Counted from the stretch's first letter, positions 43,044-53,193 are shown. The stretch: 64,000 nt of DNA from JBKEAJ01 sp047974415 (GCA_047974415.1 JBKECH010000075.1:7230-71229); one strand, 5' to 3'. The notes: generated by a model from the sequence alone, not told the origin. Program-made: numbers and translations.

Positions 43044-46000
43044 TTAGAAAAATGATAGATCTGCAATTGCTGCCCACTTGCGATTATTCACTTCTGAAAC
43101 AGAGCAGACCTTAATATAATTAACATTGTATTTTCCATCGAAATAGACTTTTTGAACCCCGTTCGAGTTCTTAAACTCACCTTTTGCAACCGCTCTCCCC
43201 CATTCCTTTCCGTCTTGACTTACATAGATTTCATATTTGCCTATACGTCCATTTTCTGAATCTTGACGAGGTGTGTACAAGCAACCCGACACCTCTTTCG
43301 TTGCCCCTAAGTCGATGACTACATGGTGCGAAGCGCTAGCTCGCCATTCGCCATTCCATTCGCTGCTCCAAAAAGTATTGGGATTACCGTCAAGCATATC
43401 TCGATAATCATGTAATGGCCAGCGACTACTGCCTTCTACTACACGCATTATAGTATTTGGATCGGGTAGAAATTCGGTCAGTTCTTTGGGGCTAAGTTCT
43501 TGTTTGGGCTGAAAGCTACTGCTACTCATGTACGACAATATACTCTCTTCTATCTGTGGAACTTCGGGACGGTTTTCTAAATCGCTCTCCAAATCTAAAG
43601 CACAGGCCAGCAATTTACCATTACCCACTTGCACTTCAAAGATGGCTGCCATCTTATTGTTTCTATGATAGTCATCTATTATTTGTACTATAGGCTCAAT
43701 TTGCTGGTAATCATTTAATATAAATGCATTTGCAAAATGTATTAGGTGCATCCACCGCGAATCGGCATACGATTGGGTAGGAAAGTGATTGAACATTGGA
43801 TGTTTAAGATTGCAAAGCATGCCAGCTGTCCCAGGGTAATTGCGTCCTAATGCTCCTCGATTGAAAGACCAGTAGTGAGGAGTGAATGAAGTCTTTAAGA
43901 CATTTCTGCCAAAATCTTCTTTTCTCCATTTCAGAAATACTTTGCCACCGTCATTTAGGATTTTATAAGCATTGTCATCCAGTTGTTGAGTGATATAAAC
44001 GTCTTCTACTTGCTCTCGATGTGCCAGTTTTGGTGGATATACATAAAAATCCCAATCATTCTTATAGTCAGTGCCCTCAATAGAAATCTCTAGCATATAC
44101 TGTCCAGGATGAGTGAACTTACTCAACTCGGTGTTGACATTTCCAATCTCAGTGCTACCTCCATGCTTTATATTCGTTGTTGGGAAAGTTCCTTTTTGTA
44201 TTGCTTCTCCTGTTTCGGATGCTATTTTCCAACTTATTTTTTTGTCTGCAAGGTCACCTGCGCTATAATTCCACACAGAAGCTTTAGCCTCAAAGGTCTC
44301 ATCGGTGGTATATACCCACTTCTTGAAACGAGCAAGAGGTACGACATCGTTGCAGAACTTTCTAAAGTCTTTTGGACTGATATAGCCCTTGCTGTCCCAA
44401 AAAGGGTCGAGGATGCCCACCATAGCCTCCGACTGTCCTGGGAAGTCCTGTAAACCTAGATACTCGAAACCTGCTACATCTTTGGTGCGATATAAGGACT
44501 CCAAAGTCTGTTTCATATGCCAGACCCCATGTTTTCCTGAGGCTATCGCCATTTCCTTATCCTGACTTTCTAGACCGTTTTTCTTTAAACGTTCGTACAT
44601 TGGGAGGAAGTTGTCTGCTTGCTTTACTCCATCGTACTTTCTCATGAAGTCAAAGCCTGGATACATTACCCATTGTCCGTTTTCGTGAATAATCAATGGT
44701 GGTTCGTTTTTTCCTTTTCCTTCCGAAAAATCAAAATCATTACTCAGGATTAGCTTCTCGCGTGGAATATTACAGGATGCCCCATTTTCCCATGTTTTGT
44801 TGTAGCGGATGTCGCTGGCAGTATGCTTTTTGTCAACATGACCGACCTGTGTGGAATATAACCTGCGAGGGTCATAATTGCGTAGTGCATCAACAACTCT
44901 ATTCTTATGAATGATATTGGTATAAGAAATTTCATTACTAAGTGCCATTAGTGCAAAAGAGGGATGATTACCATATTCATCCAATATCCGAAATCCGTCA
45001 TTATAAAGATATTCCAAAGCATAGGTTTGTGGAGTAGGTTCAGGCCCCCAAATCAATTCAGCCTGTAGATATATCCCCAACTCGTCGGCAACATCAAAAG
45101 CGACTTTGGGCGGACAAACCGAGTGATAGCGCAAGTGGTTCATGCCATAGTTTTTGATTGTACCTAATACTTTCTCCCACGAAGCTCTGTCCATAGGCAT
45201 ATATCCTGTTTTGGGATAAATAGCACAGTCAAGAACTCCACGCATAAAAACAGGGTGATTGTTTATTAATATACTTGTACCGCTAGTAGATATCTCTCTA
45301 AACCCAAACCGCTCTTGGTGTTCATCTGTAGGTTCCGAGTGCTCGCCTTTCATCTTAAGTCGGGCGGTGTAAAGTTCTGGAGTAAACTCATCCCACAATG
45401 TAACCAACTCATCAACAGCCAAATAAAACTCTTGTTTTTTATCACCCTTGTTCAGAATGCGCTTGTAGTTCTGTTGTGCCAACACATTCCCAGACTTGTC
45501 CTCAATTGTAAGCTCAAAGTCTGCTTCGACAACCTTTTTTATATTATTGTCTATCCTAGCTTCTACTCGTACATTCTTGTCATAGATATCAGTATATATT
45601 CTTGTTGTTTTGATATAAGCAGGGTTGTGCCGACGTATTTCCATTTGTCCGACAACTCCGTTCCAGTTGGTTTGTGTGTGATAGGTATATCCATGTGCTG
45701 CTCCTCCAATCAAGTTGGTGTTGTCTATGCATAAAGTCAGACGATGCGTCTGTCCTGCTTTTATAAAAGGAGTAAGTTCAAAACGACGAGGTGTGTACAA
45801 GGCTACATCTTCACCTACCTTATTACCATCAATCCACACTTCTACTTTAAAAAGACTGCGTTCTAAAAATAGCTCCATGCGCTTACCATCCCACGATGCA
45901 GGTATTTCGATATTTTTCTGATACCATGCAGCTCCAATATACTTGTACCTCCGTGAGGGGGCGGTGTTTAGCTCATAAATCCATTTCGGATTGTCAAAGT

Positions 46001-46274
46001 CTTTCGGAAACTCAAACTTGCGAGTTATAGAGTCGTCAGGCCACGAAAGGGTTTTGTTGCCTTTTCTGTTGGTATCTGTTGTACCAGGGAGTTGTACATT
46101 ATCGTCAAAATACGCCTGCTCGAACCACTCTTCCTTATGTCCTTTTTTGTCAGGGTCGAGTTGGAATTGCCATTGTCCCGATATGTCGATGGTGGATTGA
46201 GCCCCAAGTTTCACCGAAAACAAGACTAGTAAAAACAGCATGACAATCAGCCTAAAAGAAAAGTTGGCATGCAT
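43044..46274 (-). CDS. Glycoside hydrolase family 2 enzyme with C-terminal discoidin domain
   Basis: 1076 residues, signal peptide to KLGAQ. N-terminal jelly-roll domain (DISGQWQFQLDP, AAWYQKNIEIPASWDGKR, LFLERSLFKVEVWIDG) and Ig-like domain are followed by the TIM barrel (~320-640) with FMRGVLDCAIYPKTGY, NHLRYHSVCPP and ALSNEISYTN, where the Glu after Asn fits the GH2 acid/base position. The likely nucleophile is the Glu in IIHENGQW. The C-terminus (~930-1076) is an F5/8-type discoidin domain (PNTFWSSEWNG, VVIDLGATKEVSGCLYTPRQ). It probably cleaves a beta-linked sugar from a sulfated glycan together with the sulfatase 3 bp upstream. Confidence 0.88.
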   Translation of the reverse strand: MHANFSFRLIVMLFLLVLFSVKLGAQSTIDISGQWQFQLDPDKKGHKEEWFEQAYFDDNVQLPGTTDTNRKGNKTLSWPDDSITRKFEFPKDFDNPKWIYELNTAPSRRYKYIGAAWYQKNIEIPASWDGKRMELFLERSLFKVEVWIDGNKVGEDVALYTPRRFELTPFIKAGQTHRLTLCIDNTNLIGGAAHGYTYHTQTNWNGVVGQMEIRRHNPAYIKTTRIYTDIYDKNVRVEARIDNNIKKVVEADFELTIEDKSGNVLAQQNYKRILNKGDKKQEFYLAVDELVTLWDEFTPELYTARLKMKGEHSEPTDEHQERFGFREISTSGTSILINNHPVFMRGVLDCAIYPKTGYMPMDRASWEKVLGTIKNYGMNHLRYHSVCPPKVAFDVADELGIYLQAELIWGPEPTPQTYALEYLYNDGFRILDEYGNHPSFALMALSNEISYTNIIHKNRVVDALRNYDPRRLYSTQVGHVDKKHTASDIRYNKTWENGASCNIPREKLILSNDFDFSEGKGKNEPPLIIHENGQWVMYPGFDFMRKYDGVKQADNFLPMYERLKKNGLESQDKEMAIASGKHGVWHMKQTLESLYRTKDVAGFEYLGLQDFPGQSEAMVGILDPFWDSKGYISPKDFRKFCNDVVPLARFKKWVYTTDETFEAKASVWNYSAGDLADKKISWKIASETGEAIQKGTFPTTNIKHGGSTEIGNVNTELSKFTHPGQYMLEISIEGTDYKNDWDFYVYPPKLAHREQVEDVYITQQLDDNAYKILNDGGKVFLKWRKEDFGRNVLKTSFTPHYWSFNRGALGRNYPGTAGMLCNLKHPMFNHFPTQSYADSRWMHLIHFANAFILNDYQQIEPIVQIIDDYHRNNKMAAIFEVQVGNGKLLACALDLESDLENRPEVPQIEESILSYMSSSSFQPKQELSPKELTEFLPDPNTIMRVVEGSSRWPLHDYRDMLDGNPNTFWSSEWNGEWRASASHHVVIDLGATKEVSGCLYTPRQDSENGRIGKYEIYVSQDGKEWGRAVAKGEFKNSNGVQKVYFDGKYNVNYIKVCSVSEVNNRKWAAIADLSFF

Positions 46275-46277
46275 ACC

Positions 46278-47711
46278 TTATTTGTTTCGTTCTCGATATT
46301 TTTTAGCGGCAACATAATCTTGTGCTTTCCCACCATAGGGGAATCCCTCGGTGTCTACCCTTCCTTCTTTGAAAAGCTTGCCTACTTTTTCAATCATCTC
46401 TGGGTGTTGCTCGGCAACATTTGTAGTTTCGTATAGGTCTTCCTCTAAGTTATACAGCTCAATGGGCGATTGTATGCCATATCTTACACCTTTCCATTTT
46501 CCCATGCGTACTGCTTGCCTGAAACCGCCGTCGGGAAGCTTTGTGCCCCAGCCGTCAATCTGCAACTCCCAATATAAATAATCGTGTTTTATTTGCTCCT
46601 TGCTTTGTAGCGAAGGTAAAAATGATATGCCATTGCTTTCTGATGGTGCATTGATGCCTGCAATCTCCGCAAAAGTGGGCATAAAATCCTGAAAAGAACC
46701 GATATAGTTCGACTCACTTCCTGCTTTAATCTTATCTTTCCAACAAGCAATTAGTGGCACTCGTATTCCTCCTTCATACATGGACCGCTTGTAGCCTCGC
46801 AGTCCGCCACAACTATTAAAAAACAGTTGGTCGTGTCCACGCTCTCTGTGTCCGCCGTTGTCGCTAGTGAAGAATATTATAGTATTGTCAAGCTCGCCTT
46901 TGTCTTTCAGTTTCTTCAGAAGTTTCCCGATTTGTTGGTCCAACATAGTGATACGTGCCGCATGACGACGCTCGGTTTCCGACCAGCCTTTGTCGGCATA
47001 TAACTCTTTGTTGCGAGTGTATCGTTCGTGGGCATGAGGGATACGATAGGACATTATCATGAAAAATGGTTTACCGCTGTCTTTTTTATCTAAATAGTCA
47101 ATTGCAAAATTGGTGCGAAACTCGTCAATACAGTCATACTTCTCTTGGTCGTAACGAACAGAGTCTTGGTCGATATTAATCCAATGCACCAATTCGTCAT
47201 ATTCTTCTCCGCCAAAGCGTGATGTCCATTGTTCTTGAATAGCATAGTCAAAGCCTCGGTTCATTGCCCACGTAGAGAGGTCGTTAGGGTCGTCTAAGTG
47301 CCATTTCCCAATAAATGAGGTTTGGTATCCAGCTTGTTGCATCATTTCGCCAATGGTTATTTCGCTCTTTTTTAGAGGGACACGCTTCCAAACATCATTG
47401 TCGTAAATGCCACTGTTGCCACGAATGCTCGAATGTCCTGCATCTTTACCAGTCATCAGTACAGCCCTCGACGGAGAACACACCGACGAACCAGCATAAA
47501 AATCCGTGAAGCGCATCCCTTGCCTTGCTAAACTGTCTATAACAGGAGTCTGTATTTGCTCTTGACCATAAACTCCAAGCTCTCCATAGCCCATATCGTC
47601 TGCCAACAAGAATAATATGTTGGGCTGTTTGTGTTCCTCCCGAGCCTGAGATTTGCACGATAATAACAAAAACATTAGGGGAATTGCTAGAATAAGTTGC
47701 ATTTTTTTCAT
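46278..47711 (-). CDS. Sulfatase lipoprotein (formylglycine-dependent)
   Basis: 477 residues. The signal sequence has a lipobox (FLLLSCKSQ), so the enzyme should be membrane-anchored. NILFLLADDMGYGELGVYG is the metal-binding start. CSPSRAVLMTG carries the cysteine converted to formylglycine. SFIGKWHLD and IIFFTSDNGGH complete the active-site set. It desulfates a glycan before or after GH2 cleavage; the GH2 gene follows 3 bp later. It lies 303 bp downstream of a SusC/SusD pair on the same strand, forming a small sulfated-glycan utilisation locus. Confidence 0.93.
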   Translation of the reverse strand: MKKMQLILAIPLMFLLLSCKSQAREEHKQPNILFLLADDMGYGELGVYGQEQIQTPVIDSLARQGMRFTDFYAGSSVCSPSRAVLMTGKDAGHSSIRGNSGIYDNDVWKRVPLKKSEITIGEMMQQAGYQTSFIGKWHLDDPNDLSTWAMNRGFDYAIQEQWTSRFGGEEYDELVHWINIDQDSVRYDQEKYDCIDEFRTNFAIDYLDKKDSGKPFFMIMSYRIPHAHERYTRNKELYADKGWSETERRHAARITMLDQQIGKLLKKLKDKGELDNTIIFFTSDNGGHRERGHDQLFFNSCGGLRGYKRSMYEGGIRVPLIACWKDKIKAGSESNYIGSFQDFMPTFAEIAGINAPSESNGISFLPSLQSKEQIKHDYLYWELQIDGWGTKLPDGGFRQAVRMGKWKGVRYGIQSPIELYNLEEDLYETTNVAEQHPEMIEKVGKLFKEGRVDTEGFPYGGKAQDYVAAKKYRERNK

Positions 47712-47865
47712 AATATCTATAATTTTATTTTTTGTTTATGCAATAGGCTAAATCATAATCCTTTTTCCTCTCTTTATAATTCTGGCTTTAGTTGCTACAT
47801 ATATCTCACAAATTTAGTCATTCTAATTAACATGAATTACAACATCTCGTAAAATACTGCAATAA

Positions 47866-47931
47866 GCAGTAAGCTATAGGCTTTTGTCCGTTTATAATCA
47901 TCCTCTTGTGCGTAAGCCTATAGCCTACAGC
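47866..47931. repeat. 18-bp inverted repeat between SusD and sulfatase
   Basis: GCAGTAAGCTATAGGCTT and AAGCCTATAGCCTACAGC form a long stem around 30 nt. No T run follows closely, so it may be an attenuator or RNA-stabilising hairpin rather than a terminator. Confidence 0.5.
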
Positions 47932-47958
47932 ATGGCTGTTTCATCTGTTTATTTCAGT

Positions 47959-48006
47959 ATATGCATAGCTCACCTGCTACGGTCTTCCAATGCATAATTC
48001 TGGGCA
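47959..48006. repeat. Dispersed palindromic repeat family 2
   Basis: TATGCATAGCTCACCTGC through GGTCTTCCAATGCATAATTC is the reverse complement of the argC-argD repeat at 14119-14161, with a few changes. Confidence 0.6.
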
Positions 48007-48014
48007 TATAATTT

Positions 48015-49529
48015 TCACCAATCTTCCGACTGCTCCAACAAAGAATTGTTTTGCACTTCTTTGTTTGGTATTGGGAAATAGTTAAACTTAGAACTAAAGT
48101 TTTTGGCTCTAATCGGATCTTGTTGCTTGAGAGCATCTTCTAACATCCCCCAGCGACGAAGATCGTAAAATCGAACTCCTTCTTTAGCAAATTCAATGTA
48201 TTTCTGATGTATTAGCTCTGTTTTAACAGATACTTTGTCTCTACTCCCACCGTATTTAGCTAAGTTAGCTCTACCCCTAATTTGATCGAGGTAGCTTATA
48301 GCTGCCTCAGAATTTCCAAGCTCTAGCTCAGCTTCTGCTAGATTGCAGATTACATGAGCATAACGCATGTAACGTTCATTTATAGCCGAGCGTGAGTCTC
48401 CTTCATCTACCCTTGTATAAGCATTCTGATATTTTGTAAACCAATACGTGTTGTATTTATCTTCTTTAAAGATCTCCGTAAATGGCTTTAAATAATACAT
48501 GCAGCCAGGGTAATTCCATGCAACGGTTTTTCGTGCGCGGATATCAAAATTCCCGTCAATATCCTTTTCTTTCCATAGTTCGTCCATTAATACTTGAGTT
48601 GGCACTGCCTCAAACCAGCCACCTACTTCTGCTGCTGCATATTCTTTAGCTATGGTGTTGGATTGAGTCGCATTTACATCTTCACCATCACCCCACTTAT
48701 TGGTACCTCCTGACATGTCGAAAATAATCTCGAAGATGCTCTCTTTATTGTATTCATGTTCTTCATCAAAGTTCCATCCATAATCAACTAGTTGGTAGTC
48801 ATATGGACTTTTTGTAAGTACTTCTAATTCCGATTTTGCATTTGCCCAGTCGCTCATCTCGATGTAAACCTGACCTGCTAGTGCTTTGGCTGAGCCTTTA
48901 GAAGGCTTGCCTTTTGCCTTTGTGGCATCTATAATAACTGGGAGTAGCTCTTCTGCCTTTTTTAGATCCGATAGTGCTTGCTTATATACATCTGCTTGCA
49001 AGGACTTCGCAATTGGGTATGTGGCAGGAGCTTGCGATGCTTTCAAGCGAATAGGGACATCCTTAAACTCCCGAGCAAGAACATGATAGTAAAATCCCCT
49101 AAGAAAATAAGCTTGCCCTAATATATCATTTTTAAACTCCTGAGAAAAGTCCTTGTCTGATAGTTTTTCCTCAATCATATTACAACGGTAAATGCCTCTA
49201 TAGCATTGACTAAACATAAAGGCGACCCACTTATTATCTGCGTCATTTGCAAAACGACTCGCTTGATAAATGCCCCCAATGTCATTTCTGAACTCTAATT
49301 CATCAGATCTGCAATTACGCAACATTACACAACGAGTTCCTGCATACCCTCCTGCTAGACCACTCTTGGCGGATACATAGGCAGATATTAGAGCTTCTTC
49401 AAAATCTTCTTCTGTTTGAAAAAAGGTCTCTGTCGTTACTTGATTTGGGTTGGTGAGATCCAATACCCCTTCACATCCCATAAATAAAAAGAGGACGGAA
49501 GCTATTAATATGTGAATTATTTTATTCAT
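48015..49529 (-). CDS. SusD/RagB family nutrient-binding lipoprotein
   Basis: 504 residues. The lipobox is in LFLFMGCEGVLDLTNPNQVT, followed by ETFFQTEEDFEEALISAYVS, the common SusD opening. Core motifs are ILGQAYFLRGFYYHVLAREF and ADVYKQALSDLKKAEELLP. The C-terminal segment has RYMRYAHVICNLAEAELELG and EFAKEGVRFYDLRRWG. It should be the surface ligand-binding partner of the SusC 11 bp upstream. The sulfatase and GH2 genes downstream point to a sulfated glycan as ligand. Confidence 0.94.
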   Translation of the reverse strand: MNKIIHILIASVLFLFMGCEGVLDLTNPNQVTTETFFQTEEDFEEALISAYVSAKSGLAGGYAGTRCVMLRNCRSDELEFRNDIGGIYQASRFANDADNKWVAFMFSQCYRGIYRCNMIEEKLSDKDFSQEFKNDILGQAYFLRGFYYHVLAREFKDVPIRLKASQAPATYPIAKSLQADVYKQALSDLKKAEELLPVIIDATKAKGKPSKGSAKALAGQVYIEMSDWANAKSELEVLTKSPYDYQLVDYGWNFDEEHEYNKESIFEIIFDMSGGTNKWGDGEDVNATQSNTIAKEYAAAEVGGWFEAVPTQVLMDELWKEKDIDGNFDIRARKTVAWNYPGCMYYLKPFTEIFKEDKYNTYWFTKYQNAYTRVDEGDSRSAINERYMRYAHVICNLAEAELELGNSEAAISYLDQIRGRANLAKYGGSRDKVSVKTELIHQKYIEFAKEGVRFYDLRRWGMLEDALKQQDPIRAKNFSSKFNYFPIPNKEVQNNSLLEQSEDW

Positions 49530-49540
49530 TCTTATATTCT

Positions 49541-52500
49541 TTAAAATGTTACGTTAACGCCAATCATGAAAATCCTTGATGTCGGATAGGCAAAATAATC
49601 GTTTCCTCTTGAATAAGAGTTGAAAGAATTGTAGTCGGGACTTACGCCTGCATAGTTTGTAAATGTAAATGGATTCTCGACGTTTATGTATGTCCTAAAT
49701 TGTGAGAATGTGCTTAATATGCCTCGTGTAGGGACATTATAGCCCAATTGTATGCTTCTGATTCGAACAAAGTTTCCTTTTTCAAGGTAACGGTCGGAGT
49801 TTGTACGATAATTACCATTTGGATCATCATAGCGAAGATACGGCTGCGATGCGTCTCGATTATCTTCTGTCCAATAATCGAGTGTGGACGATAGATAATT
49901 TGTTCCATTGGTAACAGAGGTCATTACATTTCTAGTATCATTGAAAATCTTGTTGCCAAATACACCTTGAAAATCAAGACGTAAGTCAATATTCTTGTAT
50001 GCTAATGAGGTGTTTAACCCAAAGGTGAATTTTGGAAATGGACTGCCCATATAAACACGGTCATTATCGTTAATCACGCCATCGTTGTCAGCATCAACAA
50101 ACTTAATATCTCCAGGGACTGCCTGTGGCTGAATTAGATTCCCGTCTTTTGAGTAGGCTTTTATCTCTTCCTGACTTTGAAATAAACCAGCAGTTTCGAT
50201 TAACCAAAAACCTCCTATAGGATAATCCTGAAGTGTTTTAGTTGTATAAGCCCCCCTAAAAGACTGTCCAGAATTGATAACCTGACCATCTGATGCTAGA
50301 TTTTCGACATTGTTTTTTATAAAATTGCCGTTGAAGTTGGCCGAATAGCTAAGGTCGTTAGTAATGTTGTCTCTCCACGATAATGCAAATTCGAAACCTT
50401 TGTTAGAAATCTTTCCTATGTTCTGAATAGGGTCATTAACACCTCCTGTTGAATAGGGAATAGGGACAGCCAATAGGATGTCGTCGGTTATTTTGTTGTA
50501 CCAATCAAGTGCTGCAGAAAATTTACTGCGAAAAGCTGTAAGATCAAGTCCAAAGTTTAACATACTAGTCTTTTCCCATTCTACTTCAGGATTCACAAAT
50601 TCAACAGGAAAAGCTCCTCGATATACATCGCCATCTCCATTGGCGTAATTTATTCCAGTCTTGATAGTTGACGTGTATTTGTAATTACCTATTTCTTGAT
50701 TCCCCAACTCTCCGTATCCTCCTCTTATTTTAAGAGCATCAAGCCATTCTGCTTTGTCAAGAAAAGCTTCCTCGGCAATATTGTATCCAACAGAGAAGGA
50801 TGGAAAGTAACCAACTCTGTTGGATTTGGCAAATTTTGAAGATGCGTCGCGTCTTAAAGTCCCAGTAATAAGTATTTTATCTTTGTAAGAATAAAAGAGT
50901 CGTGATAATACAGACACTAATGCGCTTTCTGCCAAATTTCCACTAAGAGCTCTATCTAGTGTAGTCGCGTCTAGTTCTAGCAAACCAACAGGAATAGTTG
51001 AACCGCCTCCTTTTAGGTAGCGATATTTGTAGGTTTGATAGGTATATCCAAGCAGAGCAGTAACTTTATGATCTCCAAAAACTCGTTCAAAATTTAAGGT
51101 ATTCTCAATCAAAATATTCTGAGCTAAAGTTTGCGCTCTGTCTAATGAGTTCTTGTCGGTTGACGCTACACCCATGTCATATTTGCCAAAATAGGTCATA
51201 TTGTCATTAGCAATAAGGCTTGGAGTTGCTTCTATTTTATATTTTAACCCCTTTATGAATTCAACTTGTGCCCATATTTGTGCATATATATTGAATGAAT
51301 GTTGGTAAGCGTCATAAATATAGGGGTCAGTGGTGGCTAGAGGATTTACTATGTTTACGGCATCTCCGTAATGGTTGCCATAACCACCTAAGTTATTCTC
51401 ATCGTGCACAGACATTGTTGGAATAGCCTGTAAAACTGACCCATACAGACCTCCGCGAGGATAATTCCAGAACGAAGGTTTAGTATCTTGATAACTGAGT
51501 ATAATATTGTTACCCGCAGAAAACCAGCCTTTCTGATAAGACGCTTTGAATTGACCATTAATACGCTGATAATATGTGCCTTTTATTATTCCGTCTTCAC
51601 TTAGAAAACCAATTCCAGAATAGTATTTGAACTTATCCGTCCCTCCTGACAAAGAAAAGTTGTAGTTGTGTCTTAGTGCAGGACCCATCATAATATCCTG
51701 CCAGTCATTATTTTCCTTGGAATCTAAATCTACTAACATCTCAAGAGGCTCTAGTCCTGAATTCTCACGGGCAAGATTAACAACCTCTGCCAATCTTCGA
51801 GCATCAAGTAAGTCTAAATATTTTGAGGGAGTGGCAAGACCTACATTTGCAGAAATATTGAAGGTTGGAAGACCCTCTGAATTGTTACCCGATTTTGTTG
51901 TGATGATAACAACGCCATTTGCTGCTCTTGACCCATAAATTGCCGCCGCCGATGCATCCTTCAGGACATTGACACTTTCAATATCGTTAGGATTGATAAA
52001 ATCCATACTAGACATATAGATGCCGTCGATAATATATAGCGGCGTGGAATTATTAAGCGTTCCTATACCACGAATCATAACTCTGCTTCCTGAACCAGGT
52101 GCTCCTCCAGATGAAACGATATCAACTCCTGCCATCTTGCCCTGCAATGCCTGCCCGATGTTAGTGTTACTCTGCGTACTCAGATCGTCAGTCGAAACAT
52201 GAGAGACAGAACCTGTTAAATCGGATTTCTTCTGTGTTCCATAGCCTATCGCAACGACTTCTTCGAGGCCGATGGCGTCGGGTTCCATGCTTATGTTTAT
52301 CGTTCCTTCCGAACCTACTGTAACCTCCTGCGTTTTCATTCCCATGAACGAAAACTGCAAAATTGCGCCTTCAGGAACACTCACCGAGAACTTGCCGTCG
52401 ACGTCTGTGATGCTTCCTATTGTCGTTCCTTTCTGGACGACTGCAACTCCAGGTATCCCTAGCCCACTCTCGTCAATAACCTTCCCAGTTATTGTTTTTT

Positions 52501-52561
52501 GCGCATATGCACTGCTAAACAATGCAAAGCACATTACTAAAATCAGAGTAAATTTTCTCAT
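49541..52561 (-). CDS. SusC/RagA transporter of the sulfatase/GH2 locus
   Basis: 1006 residues. The signal peptide ends SSAYAQ. The regulatory-like domain (KTITGKVIDESGLGIPGVAV) and the first plug residues up to AIGYGTQKK are almost identical to those of the SusC genes starting at 57908 and 63949. After this point the proteins diverge. The plug has LYIIDGIYMSSMDF and SVNVLKDASAAAIYGSRAANG; the barrel ends MIGVNVTF. It imports products of glycan breakdown with its SusD. The leader has a 10-nt poly-G tract 232 bp upstream. Confidence 0.95.
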   Translation of the reverse strand: MRKFTLILVMCFALFSSAYAQKTITGKVIDESGLGIPGVAVVQKGTTIGSITDVDGKFSVSVPEGAILQFSFMGMKTQEVTVGSEGTINISMEPDAIGLEEVVAIGYGTQKKSDLTGSVSHVSTDDLSTQSNTNIGQALQGKMAGVDIVSSGGAPGSGSRVMIRGIGTLNNSTPLYIIDGIYMSSMDFINPNDIESVNVLKDASAAAIYGSRAANGVVIITTKSGNNSEGLPTFNISANVGLATPSKYLDLLDARRLAEVVNLARENSGLEPLEMLVDLDSKENNDWQDIMMGPALRHNYNFSLSGGTDKFKYYSGIGFLSEDGIIKGTYYQRINGQFKASYQKGWFSAGNNIILSYQDTKPSFWNYPRGGLYGSVLQAIPTMSVHDENNLGGYGNHYGDAVNIVNPLATTDPYIYDAYQHSFNIYAQIWAQVEFIKGLKYKIEATPSLIANDNMTYFGKYDMGVASTDKNSLDRAQTLAQNILIENTLNFERVFGDHKVTALLGYTYQTYKYRYLKGGGSTIPVGLLELDATTLDRALSGNLAESALVSVLSRLFYSYKDKILITGTLRRDASSKFAKSNRVGYFPSFSVGYNIAEEAFLDKAEWLDALKIRGGYGELGNQEIGNYKYTSTIKTGINYANGDGDVYRGAFPVEFVNPEVEWEKTSMLNFGLDLTAFRSKFSAALDWYNKITDDILLAVPIPYSTGGVNDPIQNIGKISNKGFEFALSWRDNITNDLSYSANFNGNFIKNNVENLASDGQVINSGQSFRGAYTTKTLQDYPIGGFWLIETAGLFQSQEEIKAYSKDGNLIQPQAVPGDIKFVDADNDGVINDNDRVYMGSPFPKFTFGLNTSLAYKNIDLRLDFQGVFGNKIFNDTRNVMTSVTNGTNYLSSTLDYWTEDNRDASQPYLRYDDPNGNYRTNSDRYLEKGNFVRIRSIQLGYNVPTRGILSTFSQFRTYINVENPFTFTNYAGVSPDYNSFNSYSRGNDYFAYPTSRIFMIGVNVTF

Positions 52562-52652
52562 AGACTTTCGCTTTTTAATTATTAAAATATTGGATAAATA
52601 AAATGATTAACAAGGCTACTCTTACCTCGTAAATAGACATAACAATCCCTGC

Positions 52653-52672
52653 CTTGCAATCTTGCAAAGCAT
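52653..52672. promoter_or_regulatory. Conserved TTGCAA dyad in SusC leader
   Basis: CTTGCAATCTTGCAAAGCAT, 92 bp before the start at 52561, equivalent to 37982-38001 and to about 57999-58018. Confidence 0.5.
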
Positions 52673-52792
52673 TATTTTCGTAGCCAAGAATCTGAATTAT
52701 TGAGAGATGTAAAATTGTTTTGTGGTGTACGCGCTCAACTCCCGAATATTCGGATCCTGACGCATCGAGCAAGAAAGCACTCTCAATACGCA

Positions 52793-52802
52793 GGGGGGGG
52801 GG
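52793..52802. repeat. Poly-G tract (10 G) upstream of SusC
   Basis: Run of 10 G, 232 bp upstream of the SusC start at 52561, followed by TAAGACCCT. It marks the outer border of the shared 5' cassette. Confidence 0.9.
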
Positions 52803-53193
52803 TAAGACCCTATGCGTCAGTACATTATGCACGCGCATAGATTCACAACGGCAAGCTAACGAAATAAAAGAAATAAATTTTACAACAACATAAAACGAGC
52901 TGAGATGATAAAAACAACAAGCTAACACCTTATTAATCACTAAGGATGATTTAAACAATCTAAAAATAGTCAAACAAGATTGTCTAATAATAGTATTTAA
53001 CATACTGTAAAACATTGTGTTGAAATATACAATCTATTTCCTGTTGATATTAGAACCTTCTTTTAGAGCGCAATATAGGTAATATTTTATTAATACACAA
53101 ACAGAGATACGAATATTTTCGCAACACTAAGTTGATAAAAAGAGCGAGCTAACATAACGGTATTTATCCAGCAATAGTAAAAAACAATGCAAA

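Larger units (their letters stand above)
47712..48014. other. Gap between SusD and sulfatase genes
   Basis: It holds a family 2 repeat (47959-48006) and an 18-bp inverted repeat (47866-47883 and 47914-47931, 16 of 18 matching, 30-nt loop) which could attenuate or terminate transcription into the sulfatase-GH2 genes. Confidence 0.5.
52226..52802. repeat. Shared SusC 5' cassette, copy 1
   Basis: About 577 bp nearly identical to 57574-58149, with the part covered by the window also present at 63615-64000. It runs from the codons for GYGTQKK, through the signal peptide and start codon, to the poly-G tract. Only a few substitutions separate the copies. Similarity falls away on both sides. Confidence 0.85.

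Noticed and set aside
52575..53015. Minus-strand open frame of 146 residues across the SusC leader, with similar frames at 57862-58362 and 37906-38358
   Set aside because: The two similar ones only reflect the duplicated leader DNA. The third is different in sequence. Each runs through the poly-G tract, where any length change would break it, and no domain or signal peptide is visible.
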